From Przewalskia tangutica (taxonomy: Eukaryota > Streptophyta > Magnoliopsida > Solanales > Solanaceae), in NCBI GenBank assembly GCA_029844215.1, contig CM056730.1, positions 52,960,924 through 53,024,923 on the forward strand: a stretch of DNA of 64,000 nucleotides, given 5' to 3'. Position 1 is the first letter of the stretch, and the number at the start of each line of letters is the position of its first letter. The notes under the pieces were generated by a model. It searched no databases. It was not told the origin of the DNA and worked only from the letters and a program-made list of their open reading frames with translations. Positions 36,947-49,161 of the stretch are shown one piece after another. Both the position numbers and the translations under genes were made by a program.

Positions 36947-39469
36947 TGTCACGCACTGCATCCTGCCTGGATCGTGCCTTACCCGCACCCAAGTAGACAT
37001 ACATCGAGTAATCACTGAATATAAAAACAAGACATGAAACAATTATGAAATGTAAATACGCTTTATCTGAGAAAAGTTGCCTTTCTAAGATATATATATG
37101 TACCAAGTCCGGAAGTTACATCCCAAACTTACAACAGACTATGCACTTAGGAATATAAACAACTATGGCGACAGGGCCCCGCCATACCCTCGAATGTACA
37201 AAATATCTACCACACTGGAGAGTCGTACTCAAAAGTCGAGCCTCCGAGAAACGGAGCTCCCGACACTGCAGTAAGGATCCTAAGAACGAGGATCTACCAC
37301 CGCTTCCTTTACTCGCAGATTTAACGCACTCCAAGCGAGGTCAAGATAACAGTACCAAGTATGTGAAATCAGAAAGCATCAAATGAAATCAAAGTATTTT
37401 AAAACCATTTACAAATACAACCGGGCTCAACCGCATATAGTGTCACAAAGATAAACAAGAGCAAAATAGATATAATGTAATCGGTCTTTTCTAGGCCGCT
37501 AATGATCGGGCAAGGCCAATCGCCCATAAGATCATTATGCGAGCCTATTCCTCGACTCCCGCAGCCTCATAGACCACCTAGGTCCGCATGAGGTATTCTC
37601 GTGACGGGGCGCTAACCCGCGACATCAACTCGACTCCCGCACCGCATAGTCACACGCATCGCATAGGCCATATAGACCCGTGACGGATAACACACCGAGT
37701 GATCATCCCGAACTCCCGCCTCCGCATAGGTCACACGCACCGCATAAGGTATTTCTCGTGACGGGGCGCTAACCTCTAATTTCAAGTCAGGGGTGTAAGT
37801 GATATAATATCAGCACAACTTCTTATCGTTAAACAACATAAGCGCAACAAGGGAACCCATTTTACACAAACGTTACAAGACATTAACACACGTAGCATCA
37901 TAATATGTCTACTTATCAAACCATCTTACTACACTTCCCAGAAATCAATACAAGGCTTTCATAAACACATAAGTAAACCGTTCCTTTTATCTTTCTTAAG
38001 TCGTTATACCTAACTTCCCATAAAGCTAGTATAACTCTTAAGCTTTTTTTTTAAAAACCAAGTATTACTCTTCTTTCAAAAATGATTCATAATTCTTTTG
38101 AAATACTTCAAGATTCTTATTATTTAGACTCAAGTCAAAAGACATCAAGTAAAACCATGTTCAGTTAACACACGTACGTCTACCGTACTATATATATATT
38201 TTAAAATATCATGCTCAAGAGGATAGGAAGAATCACATACCTCCTCGGCGAAATCCACCTGCCAAGTCGAATATGTCGCGCGCAGAGTATCAACCTATAA
38301 TAGTCAAATACATCTATCAACGTCTAGACTACTCTGTAGAATATTCTAAGCATAAGGTTCTCTATCCTACGGAAAATTGGGCAGCACTTCCCTACCCGTC
38401 AAACTTACTCAAGTCTATTGTAAATACAGTCCTATGTAAGTACAGTTCAATTCTCTTCTCTTATACCATCCTTCTAGTTATCTTATACTTATTTCTATAC
38501 AACTACAGTATGTAATATCCAATTACAATAGAAGGACAAGATATTTACCTCGATAAGCCCAAAATTATCCAAGTTTAAATGTCGATCCTGAACAACGCTT
38601 AGCTCCTCGTTTGCACGCTCCGATAGCTCCAAGAAACCCTTAGAAGTTTCTAAACAACTTCTACTTAACACTTCAACCAACTATGAAGATTTTCCTAGGG
38701 TTTCGTTTTGTGACTAAAGGATATAAAGTAGTATTTCCGGGCTTTTAGTATAGAGGTGACTTTGGAATACTACAAGGTATTTGGCTAAGGTATTTTGGAA
38801 TAGTAACAATACTTGGAGAATATTTTTTCTACCATGTGGGCCTTGATTTAAACTACTATGGGGAGAGGACTCGGACGACAACTACTAAAATGGGAGGAGT
38901 TTTGGAGACTTGGAAATGTTTTTGTGGACGAAGAAGTCTGCACAAGAGTGGGGTATTTATAGAACCACCAAGGGCCAAGATTAAAACAAACTGAGGCGTA
39001 GATTTGGTAGCTTGTTCAATCAAGTCTTCCACCAAGTGTCCACCACAATGTGGGACATATGTCCACCACAACATCGGGACATATGTCCCCACAACAACGA
39101 GCCATGTGGCCATCCACTAGAACCAAAAACGCCCAAGGCAACCCCCACTTGCCCACAAAAATCGCCCATACCTACCCCCACTCACCCAAAGAAATATCTT
39201 CCAAGACTCGACCATTTGACTTGTCCACTAGCCCAACATTTTCGCCCAAACACGCCACCTAAGGGTGCCACATGTCGCCTCCTATCGTCCAAATAATTCG
39301 CTTTCTGAAAAATCCGTAATCGGTTAAAATATTAAAAACGTAAAATTTCCTTCACAAGGTTCGGACTCTCTTCCGTTGAAAGCTCACAATTTCATTCTTA
39401 ACATAATTAGGGCTTATACAATTGCACGTACGTCCTCACATACATACTGTGGAAATACGGGGTACAACA
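36947..39469 (-). mobile_element. R2 5' LTR
   Basis: This 2.52 kb promoter copy has TATA at 38954-38961, cassette alpha at 37545-37770 and a terminal 'ggggtacaaca'. Compared with 3543-6062, the word at 38171-38190 is CACGTACGTCTACCGTACTA, whereas the partner has CACGACGCTCACCGCATTAT at 4751-4770. Confidence 0.87.
37545..37770. repeat. LTR tandem cassette, type alpha (R2 5' LTR)
   Basis: Counterpart of 4130-4370, with the same 'ccgcatag' and 'cacacgcaccgcat' units. Confidence 0.73.
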
Positions 39470-39474
39470 ATTAT

Positions 39475-40109
39475 AACAACACTTGAAGAAATTCTTTCAC
39501 AAGAGGGGTGTTGACGAGAACTTCAGCGAGGAGGCTTAATTTGCCTTGGAAATTATTTCTGCTGGACGACTAAGTCTTGCAAACATAAGGGTATTTATAG
39601 ACAACCAATGGCTAGGATTTAAGCAAGTGTGGTGTAGATTGGGGACATGTGTATATGGGTTCTACCAACCATATGTCCACCACAAAATCGGGACAAGTTG
39701 GCTCGCCACTCATCCACCACAAAAACGCCATGACACTTTTCCAACAATAATCGCCAACTTGCCACACGGGTGACACGTGTCGCCCCCATACTCGTCCAAA
39801 ATATTTCATCTTCCGAAAATATCCGTAATGCCAAAAATCTCTAAAACAAAGTGGGCCCCACAAAACCGTAAATTTCTCCCGTGGGCCCCACGTGACTAAT
39901 TCCGGAAATAAAATTCCAAAATTCACTAATATTCCAAAAAGTCCGAATACCAAATCTGGGAATCCAATTCCCATTAACGAACCTTTTTCCTTCACAAAAT
40001 CCGGAAACTTTTCCGTCGAAAAATCACATCTTCCTTCCTTTTCAATTTTAATGTCGTATTCTCGTACGTACGTCCTCACATACATACCCTGGAACTACGG
40101 GGTGTAACA
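39475..40109 (-). mobile_element. R1 5' LTR, 5'-terminal segment
   Basis: This is the start of the R1 LTR (TGTTACACCCCG at 40109 reading down). It continues the sequence broken at 3542. It holds TATA (tatttata near 39591) and the GGGTGACACGTGTCGCCC inverted repeat (39765-39786), whose centre is a G-box CACGTG core. Frames 39546-40107 are LTR DNA. Confidence 0.83.
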
Positions 40110-40513
40110 CGTACATCCTCTGAGTATGATGCAACCTTATAACATAATCCATATCAATCACCTCCCACTATCAAGTCGGGATCTCAATCGTCGATAATAG
40201 CCCAATGGGCTTCTGATGCCCACCTCGACTCGCCGCCAATCGACACTGAGAAACAACTCTGCTACGCCCCTCTCCAGGCCATTCTACCAATACATATATC
40301 TGAGGTCATGATACATCTTAGTTGACACTAAACAAAAAAGAGTAATGAGCATTGCGTGCCTCCCCTAAAACCTGCTGACAAGTCCTGCAGCATCGGGCAC
40401 ACACAATCTATCATTATCTCATAGCACCCCATCCGGTGCTACCCAAACCGTCCCTTTTCCTCTCGGAGGGTCGTATCTCAATTCCGTACTAGAGCCGATC
40501 TCATCGCCGCTCT

Positions 40514-40780
40514 TCACCTCCTCAACGAGGGAAAACTCGCAACCTCTCGATCCAACTCCACTATTATCGGACCACCACCAACCCCAGGCTCGCTAGTCGA
40601 TGAATCTAATCTGACCATGTCCTCGCTTATCCGTTGTCCATCCGATGGACTACCCATAGATCTACGACTAAGATCATCTATAATCTCATTGGCTTCCTCT
40701 GGGTGGCATAGGATGTCGATATCGTAATCCTTGAGTAACTCTAACCACCATCTTTGACACAAATTTAGATGCCTCGTCAA
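40514..40780 (-). pseudogene. R8 RNase H C-terminal segment
   Basis: Minus frame 40514-40780 reads QRWWLELLKDYDIDILCHPE, then EANEIIDDLSRR. It matches the end of the Ty3/gypsy RNase H (ELLKDYD...HPGKAN...ADALSR); the ADALSR Ala-Asp pair appears as IDDLSRR. The following linker to integrase is also open. Upstream, RNase H continues with frame changes to about 40990. This is one of the longer intact stretches in the window. Confidence 0.82.
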
Positions 40781-41099
40781 AATATACCGAGGCCTCAGGG
40801 ATCAGAAAATATATCTACCTGAGCTCCACATAACTAATGCCTCCAAATCTGCAAGGCATAAATAACTGCTGCCAATCTCAAAATCGTGGCTAGGGTAACT
40901 CCTCTCATGCTCCCGTAGTCGCTGGAAGCATAGTTATAACTCATCAGCATCGATCAAGACACAACCTAGCCCAACACTCAAAGTGTCAACAATAATAACC
41001 TATCCCTTAAGTCCCTCAAGAGGGGTTAAAACTATAGTCGTAGTCAGCTGATCTTTCAATAACTGGCAACTTTTCTCGCACTTATGAAATATTCGGGCA

Positions 41100-41740
41100 T
41101 GATACATTCTTAATCATGACTCATGTTTCCAGTCTTCTGTTGCAACCGAACTTGGTTACTATACCTTAGATTTCAAATCCTTCGTTTGTCTCATGGCTAA
41201 GACTTCCTGCCAATCACACTTTTTGGGGGAGATTTCCTTGATCTCGTCAAGTAGTAATCATATCATTCCTCCCAGCTCATAGAGCTTAAAGTCAGGTGTT
41301 CAAACTTACCATCATACTCTAATGGTCTTTACACTAGTCTGGGGTAATTATATCTCGTGCAACGTACAACCATAGTTGCATTCTCATTTATCATTTTGGT
41401 CATAACCCTTCATTATACTATTACATTCACGCGTACCACCTGTATTTATGTCCTTACGACATTTCCTCGACCACTTCCTAGTGTCGTCCTCAATTACCCC
41501 AACACAATACTTTTCCCACGGTTATCTAAAATTGTAACTTACTGCATAACGAAGCTGGAGACTTTACCAGTCCCTTATCTATGGCCTAACAATATGGGTA
41601 CGCATAACCCTCAATAATACGTAAAACTATCCTTACGCGGAGATAGCTTATCTCCTTTCATAACCTTACGCCCTTATCCCCATCTCTTAACGCTCAAAAC
41701 TCAAATCGATCATTTCCTTCCTTTCCACTGATATCCGACT
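41100..41740. other. Unassigned part of R8 where RT is expected
   Basis: Between the RT thumb trace (EKSCQLLKDQL-type, about 41040-41085) and the protease tail (41788) there is about 640 bp. It has no FIDD-like motif and no clear similarity to R2 or R9 RT. It may be RT decayed beyond recognition, or a replacement. I see no gene in it. Confidence 0.45.
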
Positions 41741-41779
41741 CACGAAACCGAATCAAACCAATCTCTCTATAGCCAACTC

Positions 41780-41990
41780 GCATACAAGAAGCCAACTAGC
41801 CTATACCCATAATGACCTCAAAGTCCGCCATATTCATTTACTAGGTTTCTGTGGTCCGACGATCAGAACATCACCGCAAATCTAATATACCCGCCAACTA
41901 CCACTCCAACACTCACGGGTGTAGCTACCGAAAGGTTCTTATGGATTCGTGCCTATTCTTTTACACCGTTGCTCTATTTCATCGTCGATC
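41780..41990 (-). pseudogene. R8 protease C-terminal region
   Basis: The minus strand near 41788-41830 reads MADFEVIMGI, with a stop where R9 has Asp-Trp. This is the flap/C-terminal motif of Ty3/gypsy aspartic protease (R9: DVIMGMDWLAS). The stretch up to 41990 resembles R9 47520-47600. R9 inserted just beyond it. Confidence 0.65.
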
Positions 41991-42005
41991 ATTCGCCCGA
42001 TTTTC

Positions 42006-44331
42006 AATCACGACTCCATTCCGGTTCGTGATCGTGCTCACCGGCACCTAAGTAGACATACATCGTAGTAATCGAATATAAAACAAGGCAGAAACAAATG
42101 TAAATCGAGACACGCTTTATTCGAGAAAAGCCGCTTTTCGCATATATATATAAAGAGTGAACATTTACATCCCAACTTTACAACATGACTACTGCACTTA
42201 GGAATGTAACAACTATGGCGGACAGGTTCCCGCCATACCCCGAATGTACATATATCTACAACATCGGGAACCATACCAAAAGTCGAGCCTCCGAGAAGAT
42301 GGAGCTCCCGACACCAAAGCAAAAGATCCTAAGGATGCGGATCTAGCACTGCTTCCTTACTCGCAAGATTTAACACACTCAAGCGAGGTCGCATAACAGT
42401 ACCAAGTATGTGAAATCAGAAAGTACATTAAATGAAATCAAAGTATTTAAAACCATTTGCAAATACAATCCGCTCAATTGCACATGGTCATATCACAAAC
42501 AAGAACAATAATAGTAACCGCAATGTGTCTTTTCTAGGCCGCTAATGATCGGGCAAGGCCAATCGCCTATAGTATCATTATGCGCGTTTAATCTCGACAC
42601 CCGCACCGCATAGGTCACACATGCACTCCGCATGAGGTATTGCTCAGACGGTAGCTAACCCCATACACTTCGACTCGCAGTCCGCATAGTCTCAATAGAT
42701 CGCATAGTAACACGCATCGCATAAGGCATCCCCGTGACGGATAAAACACCCGGAAAGATCAATCCTGGAACTCCCGCAGCTCCGCATAGTCACACAGACC
42801 GCATAGGCCGTAAAGACCCGCATCAAGGGTGGCAAGCCCTCGGTATAACAAGTCAAGGGGGTATGTGATATAATAACAGTACAACGGTCTTAACGTTTAA
42901 CAACGTAAGCATAACAAGAATGACCCCCTTACACAACATCACAAGACACTAACACACATAGCATCATAATATGTCTACTCATCAAACAATCTTACTACAC
43001 TTTACAGAAATAAATACAAGGCTTTTATAAATCAGTAAGTAAACAGTTCCTTTTATCTTTCTTAAGTTGTTATATCTAACTTCCCATAAGGCTAGTATAA
43101 CTCTTAAGCTTTTTTGTTTAAAAACCAAATATTACTCTTCTGTTAAAAAAAGATTCAATATTCTTTTGAAATACTTCAAGATTCTTATTATTCAGGCTTA
43201 AGTCAAAAGACATTGCCATAGAACTACGTCCAGTTAACACACGTACGTCTACCGTACTATATATATATATTTTAAAATATCATGCTCAAGAGTATAGGAA
43301 GAATCACATACCTTCTCGGCGAAAACCACCTGCCAAGTCGAATATGTCGCTACAGAGAATCAACCTATAATAGTCGACACGCCTATCAATGTCTAGACTA
43401 TTCTCAGAAATGCTTCTAAGCAGAGGGTTCTCTATTCTACGGAAAATCAAGACTTCCCTACCCACAAGCTACTCAAGTTCATCAAAAACAAATTCTATGT
43501 AAGTACAGTTCAATACTTCTTTATTATTCTTCTATATCTTATACTCAAGTCTTAACTATTCTTATATGTAATATCCAATTACAATAGAAGGACAAGAGTA
43601 TTTACCTCGGTAAGCCCAAAATTATCCAAGTATAATGTCGCTCCTGAGCAAGGTTTAGCTCCTAATTTGCACGCTCCGATAGCTCCAAGAAGCCCTTAGA
43701 AGTTCTACACAACTTCTACTCAAATACTATAAGAGATTTGGGCTAGGGTATTTGGAATAGTAACTATACTTTGGAAGACAACTTTCTACCATGGAGGGGT
43801 ACTGGCCAAGCCACAAGGCTAGAGGGGGGAGAAGAGGCTTGGACGAAAACACTACAAGAGGGGGGGAGGATTTTCAAGACTTGGAGAAGTGATTTGTGGA
43901 TGAAGAAAACCTTCAAGTTAGGGGGGTATTTATAGGCCAACCAATGGCCAAGATGAAGCCAAGTGCTATGCAAGTGTAGGGTGAGGATTTACCCAAGTGT
44001 CCTTATCCATCTACTACACAAAATATCCTACCTAACCTTGACCAAAGTTTGGCCACAAAATCGTCCAAGAAACGTCCACAATTCCGCCAACTTGAGGGTG
44101 ACAAGTGTCGCCCTCTCGTTGGTCCAAAATGTTTCATCTCTCGGAAAAATCCGCAAAAATAATAAATGACATAGCCGTAATTTTCCCTACTAAAGTCTTG
44201 GAAAACGTTTCGTCGGAAAACAATTCGTTTCGTGGGTTGTGTACTAATTTTTCGTCCATAATGCCTAGCTAAGGCTAAACTTTTTGTACGTACGTCCTCA
44301 CGTACATACTCTGGAAATACGGGGTATAACA
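42006..44331 (-). mobile_element. R9 3' LTR
   Basis: This is the shortest LTR of the family. A deletion near 43725 removes most of the block between 'acttctact' and 'gtatttgg' that other LTRs have. TATA is at 43927-43934, the GAGGGTGACAAGTGTCGCCCTC inverted repeat (arms matching over about 10 bp with one mismatch) is near 44094-44115, and cassette alpha is at about 42590-42835. Confidence 0.86.
42590..42835. repeat. LTR tandem cassette, type alpha (R9 3' LTR)
   Basis: Repeated 'ccgcatag', 'cacacagacc' and 'gcatcgcataaggc' units. The partner array is at 49670-49910. Confidence 0.73.
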
Positions 44332-44366
44332 TTCTCCCCTCCTTAGAAACATTCGTCCCGAATGTT
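44332..44366 (-). promoter_or_regulatory. R9 polypurine tract and adjacent hairpin
   Basis: The minus strand AAGGAGGGGAGAA abuts TGTTATACCCCG. The inverted repeat AACATTCG-GGA-CGAATGTT lies at 44348-44366. Confidence 0.83.
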
Positions 44367-44403
44367 CCTTCCCAAGACAAATAACGATAAGGTTCTTCAC
44401 AAC

Positions 44404-45090
44404 TTAACAGTTTGCAAATGCCACACATGGCCACAATATAACACTTAAACAAATACGAAAAATTAAAACCAGCAAGTAAGAAAGTAAGTTACCTGGAGGT
44501 GTGGGGAATAAGTGAGGATACCTCTGCCTCATGTCCTCCTCTGCTTCCCACGTCATCTCCTCCATGTTCTCGTTCCGCCATAAGACCTTGACGGAAGCCA
44601 CATCCTTCGTCCGCAACCTCCTAACCTGACGATCGAGTATCGCTATGGGACTCTCCTCATACGATAAACCCACGGTCACCTGGACATCGTCAATCGGATT
44701 CACTCTAGATGGATCCCCGATACATCTCCTCAGCATAGAAACATGAAACACCGGATGCATCGCTTCAGATCGGACGCAGATCCAACTAATAGTGAACCTC
44801 GCCTTACCTCGCGACAACTGATAGGCCCAATGTACTGGCCGAGTTTCTTCTTCCCGAACCTCATCACACCCTTCATGGTGACACCTTCAGAAAACCCAAT
44901 CATCAACCTCGAACTCGCATGCCGACGACGATGATCCGCATATGACTTCGCCGACTCGAGCCGCCAAGAATCGCCCCGGATAAGCTTCACCTTATACATC
45001 GCTCGTTGTACCAACCGTCCTACTAATCGCACTCGCCATTATCAAACCAGCCTATCGGGCGACCGCACTTCCTCCCATACAAGGCCTCAT
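44404..45090 (-). pseudogene. R9 integrase C-terminal domain and chromodomain
   Basis: Minus frame 44404-44817 is 137 codons long. It reads FHVSMLRRCIGDPSRV (end of the integrase C-terminal domain), a linker with DVQVTVGLSYEE, then a group II chromodomain: ILDRQVRRLRTKDVASVKVL followed by WRNENMEEMTWEAEEDMRQR and YPHLF. The aromatic and acidic residues of the family are present. Frame 44730-45032 continues upstream with VMRFGKKKLGQYIGP in another phase. Chromodomains of this type target integration to heterochromatin, in keeping with the nesting seen here. Confidence 0.88.
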
Positions 45091-45780
45091 AAGGCGCCAT
45101 CTCGACACCGGAGTGGTAGCTATTATTATACGCAAACTCAACTAGAGGCAAATGATCCTCCCACTACCCTCAAGTCAATAACACAAAGCTCGCAAAGATA
45201 TCCTCAAGAGTCCGATAAGGCGTCGCCGTCCGCTTATCTCGAGGATGGAATGCGCACTGTGCTCACCAAGGCCCCTAAACCCTTTCTCGAAAGACCTCCG
45301 TGGTTAGCCAGAACCGGGCTCTCTCGTCTGATATGATCGAAATAGGACTCCATGCGCACCGACGATCTCTGATGTAAAGTATGGCATAATCCTCACCGGT
45401 GCGTCGCCCCGACGGAATAAAGCTGGCTGATTTCACAAAGATGTCGACGATAACTCAAATAGAATCATGCTTCCTGAGTGCGAGGTAATCATGTGATAAA
45501 GTCCATGTTGATCACCTCCCACTTCCGTGCCCGATCTCTATCGCTCGCAATAATCCACTGTGCCTCGTGCTCTACCTTCACCGCCGACAACACGCACCGA
45601 GCCACAAACTCGCAACGCCCCTCTTCAAGCCATCCCACCAATACACGATTCGAGGTCGTGGTACATCTTGGTCGACCCTGCATGGATTGAGTAACGGCGC
45701 CGCGTGCTTCCCTAGAACTCCGCCAAGTCCTCGCAATATCCGGAACACACAACTCGCTTCAAACCTTAGCACCCCATCGT
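45091..45780 (-). pseudogene. R9 integrase zinc and catalytic core, with in-frame stop
   Basis: Minus frame 45489-45752 contains the second half of the integrase HHCC zinc domain (EFVARCVLSAVKVEHEA) and then WEVINMDFIT, whose Asp is the first of the DDE triad. The next codon (45489-45491) is TGA, where R2 has Gly. The rest of the core continues in other frames to about 45090 and includes the 'ttattatacgcaaactc' region that encodes the FAYNNS motif. One of the two zinc Cys appears replaced by Ala (CVLSA). Non-functional as read. Confidence 0.83.
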
Positions 45781-45850
45781 GCTACTCAAAAGGACCCTTC
45801 CTCACGAACACCAGACACGATACCAGACAAACCGGATCTCAAACCGCTCT

Positions 45851-46440
45851 TCACCTCCTCGACGATGGAAGACTCGCAACCTCTCGAACTCGAACCCCAC
45901 CGCTATCGTAATCAATCAATCGGACTCCAAGGCTCGCTAATCGATGTAAATCGCGAACCATGCCCTCCTCTCTCGCCGCACATCCGATAGACTCCCATCG
46001 ACCTACGACTAAGAGCATTCGCCACAACATCGCCTTCCTGGTGGTACAGATATCGACATCATAATCCTTGAACAACTCTAACCACCGCCTCGCCGTAAGT
46101 TCAGCCTCCTCGCCGAATATATACTGAGGCTCTGTGGTCTGTATAAATATCCACATGAACCCCATACAAATAGTGCCTCCATATCTTCAAGGCCCGAATC
46201 ACCGCTAACTCCAAATCATAAAGCGGGTAGTTCCTCTCATGCTTCTTAAGCCGGATGACGCGACGCTTATAACCTTGCCCCGCCAGATCAACACACATCC
46301 CACCGATGCCCGACGATCACAATACACCATGTAGCCGTCGACCCTCCGAAGAGTAAGAACGGGCGCTGCCGCCTCCTTCAAGAATCGAAACCCCGCCACA
46401 AGCATCGCCCATCAAACTTAGCCGCTTTCCGAGTCACTTA
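45851..46440 (-). pseudogene. R9 RNase H
   Basis: Minus frames 46205-46405, 46101-46298 and 45851-46165 together cover RNase H in three phases. Motifs seen are YCDRRASVGCVLIWRGKVI (first catalytic Asp region), DLELAVIRALKIWRHYLYGV with the Glu, VDIYTDHRAS with the intact third Asp, and WLELFKDYDVDICT near the C-terminus. Each change of frame is caused by a small indel. The catalytic residues themselves are present, unlike in R2. Confidence 0.85.
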
Positions 46441-46449
46441 GTCAACGGT

Positions 46450-47350
46450 GCAGTAGATAAGCAAACTTCTCACGAACCGAGCAATAACTCGCAAGGCCCG
46501 TAAAATTGCGCACTGCTTGAGTAAGAGGTCGAGGCCAACTCGATCGCTTCGATTCGTCAGATCCACCAATACCATCACCACAATATGCCCAAGAAAAGCC
46601 ACCAAGTCAACCGTAACTCACACTTCAAAACTTGGCGATAATCATTGGTCTCGAGAACTCTCAAGACAGCCTCAAATGCCCGCATGCCTCGCTTCCGAGC
46701 GAATAAACCAAGATATCATCAATGAACACTATCACAAACGTGTCCAAAAATGGTTTAAACACTCGGTTCATCAAATCCATAAATACCACGAGCATCGGTC
46801 AACCCAAAAGACATGACTCAACTCATAATGCCCGCATCGTCCTAATGCAATTCAGTGGACATCCACCTCTCGACTCGCACTGATGATAGCCCGATCGCAG
46901 ATCGATCTCGAGAAACATCTTGCTCCCGCAACGGGTCGAACAAATCATCAATCCCGGAAGGGTATTCGTTTTAATGGTCACCTTGTTCACCGCTCGTAAT
47001 CAACATACATGCGCAGCTCCGCCCTTCTTCTTCACTTAACAATACCGCAAATTCTCGTGAGAAACACTATGTCCGATGAAGCCCTTCTCCAAAGAAATCT
47101 CTCACCGTCCTTCAATTCTCTCAACTCGCAAAGCATTCAGATGGCGGAATGGAAATAAAGCCGAGTGTCCGCAAAGACATCGATACAAAACTCTATCTCC
47201 TCTCGAGGATACCCGAGGTCGCCCGAAACACATCCGGGAACTCTCGACATCGAATCGATCAAAATCTGGTACCGCAGCCTCAAGATCAAACACCCGAACG
47301 AGATGGTAGATATATCCCTTCGCACCATCTTCCTAGCCTCAAGTAGGAAA
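46450..47350 (-). pseudogene. R9 reverse transcriptase
   Basis: The minus strand at about 46700-46745 encodes [13 protein letters not shown], so the catalytic Asp pair is intact. Thumb motifs follow at lower coordinates. At about 47040-47070 the DNA encodes LEKGFI, the start of the fingers region (family: DKGFIRPS). No single frame spans the domain: stops and phase changes occur every 60-100 codons. RT would copy the element RNA into cDNA from the tRNA-iMet primer. Confidence 0.83.
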
Positions 47351-47399
47351 TAAACCTACCCTACGATACGTTGTTCCTCCCACTGGCAACCGCCTCAGA

Positions 47400-47700
47400 A
47401 ATCGGAACCGCATTACTTATCCTCGCAGCTTCATTGGCATAGCAAGAAGCTAACCAATCCATGCCCATGATCACATCGAATCGGCCATGTCCAACTCTAT
47501 CAAGTCGCCAGTGGTCCGATCGCTACATACGGTCATCGACAAGCCCTATATACCCGCCGAGCACACCGACCGCCATCGGGCGTAGCTACCTCAGCGGTTC
47601 ATGGACTCGTGATCTATCCCTATCCTACTAGCAATAAGGGGAGATATATAGATGCAGTAGAACCCGATCTATCAAGGCGTAAACGCCATAACCGTAAACC
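47400..47700 (-). pseudogene. R9 aspartic protease
   Basis: Minus frame 47628-47810 contains VYALID, the first part of the protease active-site motif. The phase then shifts by one base inside a CCGG-type word and YISP follows in-frame again. The C-terminal hallmark DVIMGMDWLAS is encoded at about 47450-47485. The enzyme would cleave the gag-pol polyprotein. Confidence 0.78.
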
Positions 47701-48961
47701 GACAGAGTACTGCGACGACGCCAGCGACGCCCCGTCCCCGCTACCGGACAAGGCATAAATGCGGTTCGAGGACCACTAGAACCGGGACCCGCGCCACGAC
47801 TCCGCCGCACTGGTCCACGAGTACCCCGCCCGGCGTGTAATCAGAGGGACGAAGACCGGCAATGCACCCGGCGTCGACTTACCTCTCGCGCTCGCCTGAC
47901 AGCTCGCATAACGACCCGCCACAAGTATAGCAAGCTCCCAAGTAGTACTACATCTCCTCAATGGAATCTACCACAACGGCACACCGAAAGACTCGATCGT
48001 TAGCACCTTGCTACCCCGAAGTTCAAGTCCTGGGCCCCGACCGCCTCAATGCTCGCTGTACCGAAACGATGTAGGAGTGCTCGAGCCGGATGGTGCACCC
48101 AGACGCTCACGAGGCCGCCCACCCCGAACTACTAAAAGAACCGCCTTTCGCCTTCTTCGCTGCTGATATTCGCGACCCGCTTGCCTTACGCCTCGCATCC
48201 AAGCGCATGAGCTCGCATGCGGTAATGTCCATGCTCGTCAAGAGCCATACCCGCACAAGACTCGCCATATAATCATCTAGCCCGGTGACATAGCGATGCA
48301 CTTCGCCCTCCATATTCGCTACCAATGCAGGGACATATCGAGCCAAAGAATCGAACTCGACGCTGTACTCCCTAATCAGGCGCCTCTCTGCCTTCAAAGA
48401 ATAAAAATTGTCGCCCGCCTCCTCATCCGCGGAGGCAAGAAGTTCATGAGAAAAGCCTCAAAACTCGCCCCATATCACGGGCTGAGGCGCATGCTTCTCC
48501 CGAAAGCTCCCACGAAGTCAAACCACGATCATGATCACGCACCGACGCGAATCAAGATCACTGACTCGGTCTTCAAGCCTTGATCACCCGATGATCCTCT
48601 ATAATCGACTTGATGAACTCATGCGATCATCCTCGTGCCTCACCAGAACTCGCGCTACAACTCGTAAAATCCCGTAGCCTCAAATCGCTTCGATTCAGTG
48701 AACCATGCACCGCTGAATCGAATCGCCAGATCCAAATTTATCCTCATGTTCGCCACAATCTCGCCAATAGTCGGGTTATCTCCAGACTCCTAACCTCCAC
48801 CCCAGCCGCGGGACGAGGCGCGGTATCGTGGTCTCGCTGGGCCGGCGGCGCCATGGAACTCGCCGCCCTGCATAGATCGGGCTCGAGCCTCGTGACTCTG
48901 TGTCCTACTAGCGCCTCCTACCGCTTTGCTCTTCGGGCCCGGTTGCCTTTACGCGAGGCAT
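47701..48961 (-). pseudogene. R9 gag
   Basis: The gag ATG is at 48959-48961 on the minus strand. Frame 48107-48397 carries the capsid-type segment REYSVEFDSLARYVPALVAN, followed by EGEVHRYVTGLDDYMASLV, the most conserved part of plant Ty3/gypsy gag. A CCHC zinc knuckle is encoded at about 47897-47935 (CYTCGG in one frame, GRYASCQ in another), split by an indel. Gag packages the genomic RNA in the cytoplasm. The plus frames at 48296-48963 are antisense. Confidence 0.83.
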
Positions 48962-49146
48962 AATCACATGTAAAAGGAATACGTTAGAGGGTCCAACTTA
49001 TAACAAAGCTCTAAGGCACGATCTAGAGTGAGAAGAATGGAAACCAATCCTAAATATCCTATAGCCTCCTCGACATTGTGGTGTACAACACACCGATAAT
49101 CAAGACTTTACTAGATACGGTCAGAGACACTTTCCGAGGATTAATC

Positions 49147-49157
49147 GCTCGATACCA
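49147..49157 (-). other. R9 primer binding site
   Basis: TGGTATCGAGC on the minus strand, four bases inside the LTR end. Confidence 0.8.
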
Positions 49158-49161
49158 CTTT

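Larger units (their letters stand above)
3543..39469 (-). mobile_element. R2: gag-pol Ty3/gypsy chromovirus (Tekay/Del-like), full span with nested insertions
   Basis: R2 is a minus-strand LTR retrotransposon with both LTRs (3543-6062 and 36947-39469, each about 2.52 kb), PBS (36931-36942) and PPT next to 6062. Its internal region is split by solo LTR R3 at 6810/33890. The target duplication ATTAT (3538-3542, 39470-39474) shows insertion into the R1 LTR. Its own internal sequence totals about 3.8 kb against 4.8 kb in R9, because about 1.1 kb of gag-protease is deleted near 36220. Detected domains are integrase C-terminus and chromodomain, integrase core, RNase H, RT, protease tail and gag N-terminus. 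The element is dead as read. Confidence 0.88.
40110..42005 (-). mobile_element. R8: older Ty3/gypsy internal fragment, base of both nests
   Basis: R8 is pol DNA on the minus strand bounded by the R1 LTR start on one side and the R9 3' LTR end on the other. From low to high coordinate it shows integrase N-terminal area (40140-40450), RNase H C-terminus (40514-40780), RT thumb trace (about 41040-41085), an unassigned stretch, then protease C-terminus (about 41788-41830). It is more diverged from R2 and R9 than they are from each other, and its base composition is less GC-rich. Confidence 0.78.

Noticed and set aside
44404..44817. Chromodomain frame as a host chromodomain gene
   Set aside because: It is directly fused to the integrase C-terminal motif and followed by PPT and LTR, so it is the end of retrotransposon pol.
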